Source: Oehlia diaphana
Lineage: Eukaryota; Glomeromycota; Glomeromycetes; Glomerales; Glomeraceae
Direction: 5' to 3'
NCBI GenBank assembly: GCA_003833135.1
Contig: QZLH01000190.1
Location: forward strand, 1-10,245
Length of the DNA stretch: 10,245 bases
The position numbers and the translations under genes are program-made. The notes under the pieces were generated by a model. That model was not told the DNA's origin. It searched no databases and worked only from the letters and a program-made list of their open reading frames with translations. The number at the start of each line of letters is the position of its first letter. Within the stretch, counting starts at the first letter, position 1. Shown here in pieces: positions 1 to 7,492 of the stretch.

Positions 1-33
1 TATGGTCAAATCATGCAAATGATGCATTTTTGC

Positions 34-60
34 GATATGGAATTGTGCATTTTCCATATC
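34..60. repeat. 9-bp inverted repeat (hairpin)
   Basis: GATATGGAA at 34-42 and its exact reverse complement TTCCATATC at 52-60 enclose a 9-base spacer. It could be the end or centre of a degraded small transposable element, or chance in AT-rich DNA. Confidence 0.5.
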
Positions 61-226
61 TCTATATAGATTAGATACATTATTTTTAAGAAAAAATTGT
101 AAAGCCTTATTAAAAACAATTTTTTATAGGGTCTAATTATAATAAAATTTTATTATTCAGTAATATTTTACACACAATTCAATTTATTTATATCAAAGAA
201 TTTTTTTAATTATAAAAGTTATATTT

Positions 227-243
227 GGGGGACGAAGTCCCCC
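227..243. repeat. GC-rich perfect hairpin
   Basis: GGGGGAC (227-233), a three-base GAA spacer, and GTCCCCC (237-243) form a perfect 7-bp stem. Five consecutive G:C pairs are very unusual in this AT-rich flank, so the structure is probably maintained or recently inserted. A dispersed repeat or element end is the likeliest explanation. Confidence 0.7.
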
Positions 244-1012
244 AGCAAATCGCATATTCTAGTTAGAATTTAAATAAAGTTGAAAAAATAAATAAATAAA
301 TAAAATTGTTTGTCTTTTTCTATGGTTCAACTATCTTATTATTTTTACGGTAAGAAAAATTTTCTTCTTTTTAATTTGCACACCATAATATAAATTCTCG
401 TGATTGAATATTTTCAGAAAATTATTTTAATTTGTCTAAATATAATCTCATTCCAATTTTTTAACAAACAAATGAATATCATTTAACGTAAAGGATAATC
501 TTGAAATTTTTCTGTCAGTAATATGAATCGGTCATGAAAGATCAAATGAGTTTCAATTCTGATGAATAAAATCTGGAGGTCCAAACATTTTTTTTCATAG
601 GGTTACGCTGATTAGCTAAAATTTATCAATATCATTGATGGAGTATTAGAAGAAATCGTCCAAGCACAACTAGCAGCACCAACGGTTCATATTCTTTGTT
701 CTAAAAATTATCTTAATAAATAAAATTATTGTAAATCTAAAACAGGAATGACCAAAACTTGTCATTTTCTGCTTATATAACAAATATGACAATTTTGCTG
801 CCCTTGATTTTCTCTCAGAGATTTCCAAAAATCTCATATCTCATTTTCTCTAATATCAAGTTCAAGTACATCTTCATGAGAATAGACTTCACATCCAAGC
901 ATTCAAGTAAATCATATGGATTGTAAGATTGTCATATAAATGGCACACACTATTAAGTCTGAAAAAAAAATAAATTAATACATTTTTATGGCACAGTCTG
1001 AAGTATTATATT

Positions 1013-1018
1013 TTTATT
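1013..1018 (-). promoter_or_regulatory. Candidate polyadenylation signal of gene A
   Basis: AATAAA on the minus strand, 55 bases past the stop codon of gene A, in an AT-rich context. Position and motif fit a fungal 3' end, but such hexamers are frequent by chance here. Confidence 0.35.
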
Positions 1019-1072
1019 AAATTGATGGTAAAACTAATATCATAATTTACAAATTACAAATAAAAATCTGTA

Positions 1073-4000
1073 CTATAAATTCGACCTTAATGATCTTATA
1101 GAACCTGCAGATAAATGTCTATTTCTATTAATCTCTATAATTTCATCACGCCGATGATACCATCTTATTAATGCATAATATGATCTTGAAATTAGTTTAT
1201 TCATTATAACTAATCCACCAGATATAAGTACAAGTGATGGAATAAGATCATATGCCACAACACTATTATAGTATAATATCTGAATTACCAATTGTGGTAT
1301 ATCTTCAGCAAAAATATTTATGAAACTACCCCAAAGTATAATATTTCTTGATCTTTGTGATAATGGGGCTGAAAATATTTTGAGACCAAATAAATTTGAT
1401 GTCAAAGTATTTACTGCTAGTACATCAATAGCTGAAAATACTGTACAAATTGACAATAGTGTTGGAAGCTCTGAAAACCAAGCATAGAACAATGGATTTG
1501 TAAATACTTCAGACAAAAGAATATTTATAGCCAATAAGAAATTGACTACATGCGGTACAATAAGAAATACCATACTAAATAATAATAAATAAGAAAATTA
1601 TTAATTAATAAAATTAACTTTAAAATAATAAAAATAATATAACATTAAACAAAATTTCTTACTTTGGGATTATTAGATGTGGAGTATTATTAACCCTTAA
1701 TAAAGTAAATGTTAAATCCACAGCAAAATCCTGCATTATTATTGCAGTCTCAAATATGGCAATGTTTCTCCCTTCAGGGTTCTTCCAACGTGCCAAAAAA
1801 TATAATATTATTAATATTATTATACTTACTAAAAATATTATAATTAGTGGCAAAAAATTTCCAAAATAACCTGTAGAATAATAGAAGTAAAAATTTAATG
1901 AAATATTTTAAATTATTTACAAATATCAAAAATATTTAATGAACAACACTTACTGGTTATTGTAAAGGATGCACTTTCATCAATTAATGAAGCATATTCA
2001 TTATTTGGAAGTGCAGTAAACTTTTTTCTTTCAATCAAAGTGCTCAAATTATCAAAGATTGTTTTGGAACTTGGTTCCATAGCACTTTTAGCTTCATTTA
2101 TAGTAAATGATAACAACACTTTTTTGGGGAAAGTGGGGTCATTTTGCCATCTACCATTTGTTGTTATCCTTTGTTCATCTACCGGAATTATTTTGGAAAA
2201 TTCTTGAATTATATTATTGAAAAACTCTAACTTATCTGTTTGAAGAAATTTTGAACTCCCTTCTTCATTCAATCGAAGTAACCCTGTGACTGAAACTGAA
2301 TGTTGTCCAGTCTTAAATGGTTCTAAATATAATAAAGAAATATAAATTTTTCTATTTAACCAGTAAAAAAAAATTAATAATTTAAAAAAAAAATGTGTAT
2401 TACTTGTTGAAATCATCCAAGTTTTTTCATTAATTCCTAATAAGGGTTCATTTCTCTCTTGAGAAATGACAAAATTATTATCAATCACCACATGATAAGA
2501 AGAATTTGGCTGATTAAATGTACTACTAAAAATTGGAATATGCACAGTGTGATTATCACTTCCAACAGTACATAGTTTTGAATCTCCTGAAATTGTTTGG
2601 CGTAATAGATTTGGTTTGTATGGGTCATCATTTAGTTGATATATGGAAATATTTGCAGTTGATAATCTCACTGGAATGCCATATTTAATTGTAATTTCAT
2701 TGATTGAAGAATCAATAAATTCATGAACAGCTGGTTTTGTTGACTCAATTGCAGGATTGTCATATTCAGCTCCTATAAATCAAAAATTTTTTTATTAAAA
2801 AAAAAAATAAAAATAAAAATAAAAAAGTAGAAAATAAATTAAAAACTTACCTTGATTATTTAATCTTAATAAAGGTTTCAATAAAATTTCCAATTTATTA
2901 CCAGTTTGTTTCTTTATTCCAAGAAGAGTACTATTTCTTCTGAATATATTATAATGAACAAACTCTGGGCCATAAGATCCTCCTGATTTATAATTTCCAT
3001 TATTATCTAAAATATAAAAGTTCATTGCAGTTGTATTTGCATAATATTTTTCCACAATAAATCCTCCATAAACTAAACTTGACAAACCAAAATCATCTGC
3101 ATTACTTATTATTTTAGGGACTATACCAAATTGTAAAAAGGACCCAGTTGTTAAAAATTCTAACTGATAATAATTCACTTCAGTTCTTGATTGATCCTTA
3201 TTTGTAATTGTATTGTTTAATGATACAATACATATATATCCTGCATCATTGTTGTAAAAACATGATTTAAATGCTATACTATTTAATTTTGTAGTAGTTT
3301 GGTAGACAAGAGAAGGTGTTGTAGGTGAATATGTTCCCTCTCTTAAAAATGAAACATAAATTTTCCAGTATTGAATATTTGGATTATTTGATACTGATGA
3401 TCCCATTTCATCATATTTTAGAATAGATGCATATCCAAACCCTCCATCAATTAAATTAAAATTAAAACTATTCACAAAAGTATATGATAATAGGTTTGGT
3501 ACACTAAACTCGCCACTTCCAAGTTCAACCACTTTTCCTGTTGTAATATCTCTAAAGTAAAGATGAAAAAATTAATCAACTGAACAATGAAATATTTAAA
3601 AAGTATTTATTTGTAAAAATACTTACGGGGGACTAAACCAATGCCATGCTGCTACTCCTTTTTTGTCATATTCTTCAATATGAATAAAACCTTTTTCTAA
3701 CCTTCCACTATTTATAATATAGTCATTAACATTTCCTAAGTAGATTTCACTAAAATAAATAAAAAAAAAATTATTATTGATCTTTATAAATAAGGATATT
3801 CCAACATCTAAACTTACCTTATAATCTCACTGTCATAATTAATTATCAAGCCATACTTTCCCTTAATACCATTGTTTGTTTTAATATAAATTATCATTAT
3901 GTAATTATAATTTAAGGGTATAAAAGTCATATTAATGGGGCAAACTGCTTCTGAAGGAAAGGTGTAATTAAGATTTATATATGTAATTCGTCCTGTTCTT

Positions 4001-4311
4001 TCTATTAATCGTAGATAAAAATAAGGTAAAATGCATGATGGATCTTTTTCATCATTAAAGACCATCCAAATCATCAAAGTACCATCTTTAAGTGTGCGAG
4101 TGTTATATTGTATTAGACCTTCTATAGGTTCTTCATAAATATACCATGTATCTTGAGGTGATGTAACTTGGGGTGGTGTATTTAGAGATGATACATTTTT
4201 AGACAATATATCTCGAGATGATACATTCTGAGGTGATACAAAAAAAAAACAGATGGAGGTTAGATAAATAAAGATGGTCAACATCTTTGCTAAGTTGAAC
4301 ATTTTTAACAT
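1073..4311 (-). CDS. Signal-peptide protein with large ectodomain and C-terminal multi-pass membrane region (gene A, 7 exons)
   Basis: Exons on the minus strand are 4311-3818, 3749-3627, 3551-2851, 2772-2404, 2322-1954, 1870-1663 and 1574-1073. All junctions are GT-AG and the frame stays open, giving 921 residues. Residues 1-26 form a signal peptide. Residues 26-55 are a stalk of degenerate SPQNVSS-like repeats. Residues 55-440 are beta-rich, with strands resembling a propeller. Residues 455-560 resemble a bacterial-type Ig-like (SbsA/Big_5-like) fold. Residues 565-685 form a mixed juxtamembrane domain. N-X-S/T sequons are frequent (for example N29, N39, N115, N127), as expected outside the cell. 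Predicted membrane helices lie near 691-712, 722-742, 756-776, 789-809, 832-857 and 864-883, followed by a basic Ser/Arg tail. The motif EDIPQL (845-850) in the fifth helix recalls XK-related proteins, which is only weak evidence. The start at 4311 is the first of three nearby Met codons (1, 4, 10) and leaves a good signal sequence. A surface sensor or transporter-like role is inference. Confidence 0.8.
2323..2403 (-). other. Stopless 81-bp intron of gene A
   Basis: The donor is GTAATA at 2403 and the acceptor TTTAG ends at 2323. The length is a multiple of three and it contains no in-frame stop. Retention would therefore replace one Lys (residue 563) by 28 residues rich in Phe, Leu and Ile. 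Its extreme AT bias, poly-T runs and the interruption of an otherwise ordinary ectodomain argue that it is an intron. Only transcript data can settle it. Confidence 0.65.
2773..2850 (-). other. Intron of gene A carrying an A-rich microsatellite
   Basis: GTAAGT donor at 2850 and TATAG acceptor ending at 2773, 78 bases long. The plus strand holds an 11-base A run at 2797-2807 followed by three or more AAAAAT-type units to about 2826. Joining 2851 to 2772 restores a Gly codon and the frame. Confidence 0.75.
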
Positions 4312-4315
4312 CTTT

Positions 4316-4437
4316 GTTAGAGACTTGGTGGTAAAATGTGTGTGAAAAATGTGGAAATAAATTAAGAGACTTGATTATTAGAGTCTTGGTGGGAAAAGTG
4401 TATGAAAAATATGGAAATAAATTTAGAGACTTGAAAA
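4316..4437. repeat. Tandem duplication, two units of 61 and 60 bp
   Basis: Two adjacent copies (about 4316-4376 and 4377-4437) share the blocks TTAGAGACTTGGTGG-like, GAAAAAT and GGAAATAAATT, and differ by several substitutions and one single-base indel. Each copy also ends with a second AGAGACTTG, so the unit is itself internally repeated. The array begins only five bases upstream of the gene A start codon, so it must form its 5' leader or core promoter. Confidence 0.8.
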
Positions 4438-4788
4438 ATTTTAAACTTTTACTCAGAGGGATTACAGAACATTTATATATGTTATTTGTCATTGTAATCT
4501 TGATTTATTATCAACTACTATTAATAACTTTTCTTTTAATCAAATGTTTAAAATGTGTTTCAAAAAAAATATATTAATTATACTACCAAATTTGTATTTC
4601 AAAAACGATCTGCATTGTTGTGTAAAAAAAAAACACGCAACAATATAATGGCTGAAAAATTTCTGACACTAAAAATATTGTCCAACAAAAACAAGTGTTT
4701 GGAATATATGCACAATATGTGTTTAGTATCAAAGGAGTTACTAGTGAAACGTCCGTTACACGCCTAATTTATGATGAACATAATTTTC

Positions 4789-4934
4789 GCCTCATCATTC
4801 ATCAATTTACATTTAGGATCATATAAAAAAATGTGTAACATTAGCTTGGATCATACAATTAGATACGTAATTAATTTTTATTTTTTTAATACATACTAGC
4901 AACAGCCCATTTGTAAGACAACTCTGATGAGGCG
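4789..4934. mobile_element. Possible small element with 10-bp inverted ends
   Basis: CGCCTCATCA at 4789-4798 is exactly reverse-complemented by TGATGAGGCG at 4925-4934, giving a 146-bp AT-rich unit without coding capacity. GC-rich ends of this kind suggest a miniature inverted-repeat element. I see no clear target-site duplication, so chance or a decayed copy remains possible. Confidence 0.35.
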
Positions 4935-5179
4935 GAGCAAAGATTGGATGTGAAAGCCTTGTTCAAGATGTTATTAATTCTTGTCCAATATAGCATAAAA
5001 GTTTATGTCTTAATTTAGCGTAAAACAATGATATAGAAGCAGTAACACAGCATAAAAAATGTATTGTTATGAGCATCATTATATTAAATTTTAAACATGA
5101 AACATTTCTATTGTTTAATTTTCATGATCAACATGATCAACATTCATTAATGGTTAAACCCAATCTATTTTAAGAACAA

Positions 5180-5197
5180 TCCGTAATAAATTACGGA
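5180..5197. repeat. Near-perfect palindrome TCCGTAAT-AA-ATTACGGA
   Basis: Two 8-base arms that are exact reverse complements are separated by two bases. The same CCGTAA half-site recurs at 5334 and 5411, so this palindrome belongs to a local family of motifs. Confidence 0.7.
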
Positions 5198-5333
5198 GCC
5201 ATGCTACACGTTACAGTAATTAATACAACTCAAAATTAACTTATACAGGGTAATCTAATAAATATATAATAATTTACTAGACAATTTTTACCTCTACAAA
5301 AATTTATTCCGTGTTTTTTATTCCATGTTATTT

Positions 5334-5434
5334 CCGTAAATGTATCATATTCACGGAATTTATTGTCTCAAACAACATTGAAAATAATCAAAGTTGCTCA
5401 AGTTATTTTCCCGTAAATGTATCATATTCACGGA
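5334..5434. repeat. 24-bp direct repeat with imperfect internal palindrome
   Basis: An identical 24-base unit occurs at 5334-5357 and 5411-5434 (period 77). It begins CCGTAAATG and ends TTCACGGA. Each unit is itself an imperfect palindrome, since CCGT at one end pairs with ACGG at the other. A further CCGTG lies at 5309-5313. The set could be protein-binding sites, or pieces of a dispersed repeat. Confidence 0.75.
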
Positions 5435-5626
5435 GTTTTCCAGAAATTACGTTTTACATAATCAATGTTCTTATGAACAATAGTTAATGATTCTACTATT
5501 AAATTAAAGTAATTATATTTTATTCCTATTACTTTAATATTTTTAATATTACTGTCTAAAAAGAATTTAATAGTATTATTATTTAAAAAAATTATTTAAA
5601 ATCGATGAACTGCAATAAATATATTG

Positions 5627-5692
5627 TGCGTCAATATTGCCCAATATTATAATGCCTTAAGTGGGTTGGCCAGCATTACTAGGCCTGACGCA
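5627..5692. repeat. Nested inverted repeats upstream of the FAR1 relic
   Basis: The outer arms TGCGTCA (5627-5633) and TGACGCA (5686-5692) are exact reverse complements. Inside them lie AATATTG-CC-CAATATT (5633-5648) and TAATGC/GCATTA (5650-5655 and 5673-5678). Stacked structures of this type often mark the end or promoter of a mobile element. The FAR1-like relic starts about 180 bases downstream on the plus strand. Confidence 0.55.
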
Positions 5693-5868
5693 AATCGCAC
5701 TTCAATATGTAAATCCCTACTGTATATCGCAATCTCTTGCTTTCATGGTCAATTTAAATTTTTATTTCTCATGTGATCAGATTATTTTTCTTATCACTTC
5801 TCCTTTTCTCCTTTATTTTATAATTAATATTTTAATTTTTCCGTCATTTTTACCTCCTTCAAACCAAT

Positions 5869-6159
5869 GTGGATGACTCAGACTCCATTTTCAGCGATAA
5901 TTCTGATGCAGAAACCTTTACCGACGAGTTTCTTAATAATATTCCGGAGGATAGTGATGAAGAGGAATGTTCTATCGAAACTATTGATAATTCTAGTGAT
6001 GACTTAACATTAGAAGTTGGTATGACATTTCTTACTTGGAAATCTGCATATGACTATATTAAAAGATGGTCACTCCAACAAGGCTTTTTTATTCGGCAAG
6101 GAAGATGTGTGAAAGTGGAAAATGAACGTAGGAAACAAGCAATAGTATGTAATTGTGAG
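5869..6159 (+). pseudogene. Truncated FAR1-type DNA-binding protein (MULE-associated relic)
   Basis: The frame encodes an acidic Ser/Asp/Glu-rich leader of about 47 residues, then a region resembling the N-terminal half of a FAR1 domain. Its landmarks are GMTFLTWKSAYDYIKRW, GFFIRQGR, RRKQAIVC and CNCE. In the family this domain is related to the WRKY-GCM1 zinc fold and is found in Mutator-like transposases and factors derived from them. Here the frame has no ATG: it opens at a GTG (5869) after a stop at 5833, and the first in-frame Met is at residue 52, inside the domain. Similarity ends abruptly after CNCE near 6159, with no second half of the domain, no transposase core and no SWIM zinc finger. 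The same frame runs on to a stop near 6456 but with unrelated residues. It is best read as a dead fragment; splicing from an unseen upstream exon is a less likely alternative. Confidence 0.7.
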
Positions 6160-6560
6160 GTTGCCATATTCAACCTGTTTGGCCCACTAGATTTTCTTAA
6201 CCGCCTGATCTTTTTAACCCTCTTGATTCACCTGCACGCTTTGTATTGTCATTACGGACTTTCTCGAGTGCCTGACACTAGAAAAAAAAGATCCTTTCTT
6301 CTAGACTTCAGGAGAAAAAAAATACTATGGTACTGGCAGTTTGTGACATATTACCTGGTCTTTTCCAAAATTCGGAGGAGAATCCTTCATAATATATCTT
6401 CCCTACTAAAACTTTTTTCTCATCCGGGTTCATTAAGAAAAACACAAGCTGTCTAATAAAACAAGATATATTTTGATTTACATCATCCCTCTACTAACAT
6501 AATAAATCCTGGACACGACTAGGAGTTTTTGTTTTTTGTTGCACTGTTCCTACTAAAAGG

Positions 6561-6583
6561 CGATTAATATTGTTGGTTAATCG
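6561..6583. repeat. 7-bp inverted repeat
   Basis: CGATTAA (6561-6567) and TTAATCG (6577-6583) are exact reverse complements around a 9-base spacer. Confidence 0.5.
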
Positions 6584-6650
6584 TAACCGCAACTTCTTAC
6601 CAGCAGAAAGATGTTATCCACCCATAGATATTTTGTGGTATTCTTCATTC

Positions 6651-6744
6651 CGAATATTTCGTTTCATTTATAAGCGTTCGAACTTCCTGATCACTCTAAT
6701 CACTAGATTATTTTTATAAAATTGCGTACAGAGTGAAATATTCG
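6651..6744. repeat. 10-bp inverted repeat spanning 94 bp
   Basis: CGAATATTTC (6651-6660) and GAAATATTCG (6735-6744) are exact reverse complements. Secondary matches lie nearby (ATAAGCG against CGCTTAT). It may be a small non-coding element, but the arms are AT-rich and no target-site duplication was seen. Confidence 0.4.
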
Positions 6745-7344
6745 CTTATATAGAAAATGATTAAATGAGCTGTGAATACTAATTTAGCAACATACACATT
6801 AAGTGTTTTTTTTTTTATAATGATGTGTGAAATACATATTCAAATATTCGAAGATATCAGCAAAATTTGCGGATCACCTCGTGATAGGATGTGCCGGGTG
6901 ATGTGTCGGGATTGTGAAATAATATGATTCAGTCATACCTTCCTTCAACGCTTAGAGAAAACACCAATCTTTTTTCCTTAAAAAAATCACATGATTCCAG
7001 GAAAAACTTTTATCATCCGATGCACTTCCGCCCGCATGAAAAGTAGGATCTTTTTTAGTAACAGTTCTTTGGTTACTAGTTTAATTTTTAAATTAATTGT
7101 AATTATGGGTCGGTAAGCAGAAGGTTTAGATTAAGAATAAAAATAAAGAAACAATGTAAAACTATATATATTCAAATAGCGTACTGCCTCTTAACGTGGC
7201 CGTTCTATACAGCTGAATCAAATGAAATTTAAAAAATTACACTTGAAAGCTGTATTTTTACTTTTAAACTTTCACTTGGTTTCTTGTGTTCTTTATTTAT
7301 ATAAATAATTTATTTAATCGTTATATAACATTTAATGCATATAA

Positions 7345-7368
7345 TTTTATTTTTATTTTTATTTTTAT
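7345..7368. repeat. (ATTTTT)n microsatellite and candidate poly(A) signals of gene B
   Basis: At least three perfect ATTTTT units on the plus strand. On the minus strand this reads as repeated AATAAAAAT, so it offers several AATAAA hexamers about 125-150 bases past the stop of gene B. It could serve as its polyadenylation region. Confidence 0.5.
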
Positions 7369-7492
7369 ATTCAACGTGAACTAAGCCACTGTACAAATTA
7401 CATGGATACTATATACTTTAATACATACGTACATTAATGGTAGTCACGTGATCAACCGGGATAATTTCGTTATAAGATTTGAGCCTTACAAT

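Larger units (their letters stand above)
1..1072. other. Gene-free AT-rich region downstream of gene A
   Basis: No credible coding region is visible. The stretch contains an inverted repeat at 34-60, a GC-rich hairpin at 227-243 that stands out sharply from the AT-rich background, and homopolymer runs. A 36-codon open stretch on the plus strand ending near 723 has no start codon and no recognisable similarity. The last 60 bases or so are the likely 3' untranslated region of the minus-strand gene A. Confidence 0.6.
4438..5868. other. Gene-free repeat-bearing region
   Basis: No supported gene. It contains a weak minus-strand TATA-like site (TATATAAA, 4472-4479) upstream of gene A, and a hairpin with arms ATTGTTG (4614-4620) and CAACAAT (4638-4644) around a 10-base A run. 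It also holds a pair of 10-bp inverted ends (4789-4934), a 9-base direct repeat near 5124-5144 (CATGATCAA twice), the CCGTAA palindrome cluster (5180-5434) and nested inverted repeats (5627-5692). Short open frames here have no recognisable features. Confidence 0.6.
6160..7492. other. Gene-free region between the FAR1 relic and gene B
   Basis: From 6160 to about 6460 the composition is more GC-balanced than the flanks, and short open stretches occur in all three plus frames. These look like a decayed coding sequence with frameshifts, but none is recognisable. Further on are inverted repeats at 6561-6583 and 6651-6744, a short hairpin ATCAC/GTGAT near 6874-6886, a GGGTGATGTGTCGGG stretch near 6895-6910, arms AGTAAC/GTTACT at 7057-7077, and the 3' flank of gene B. 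Confidence 0.55.

Noticed and set aside
615..723. 36-codon plus-strand stretch with a protein-like composition
   Set aside because: No start codon, very short and no similarity that I recognise.
4199..4492. 97-codon minus open frame overlapping the start of gene A
   Set aside because: It is generated by the 61/60-bp tandem repeat and overlaps gene A in another frame; its product is a duplicated low-complexity string.
4338..4577. Plus-strand open frame of 79 codons across the tandem repeat
   Set aside because: It is an accidental translation of the two repeat units followed by AT-rich sequence, with no recognisable domain.
4555..4767. Plus-strand open frame of 70 codons
   Set aside because: Lys/Asn-rich product of AT-rich DNA including a 10-base A run; no domain, and no supporting start context.
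4924..4945. CTGATGA followed by a short GC-rich stem, resembling a hammerhead ribozyme core
   Set aside because: The required GAAA after stem II is CAAA here and no convincing stems I and III can be formed.
5124..5144. Short CATGATCAA direct repeats as a possible CRISPR-like array
   Set aside because: Only two adjacent copies of a 9-base unit without spacers; the setting is eukaryotic.
5661..5876. Plus-strand open frame of 71 codons before the FAR1 relic
   Set aside because: It overlaps the relic in another frame, starts in the nested inverted repeats, and looks like low-complexity hydrophobic noise.
7444..7451. TCACGTGA palindrome containing an E-box core
   Set aside because: It lies past the 3' end of gene B with no promoter nearby to regulate; an 8-base palindrome alone is not sufficient evidence.
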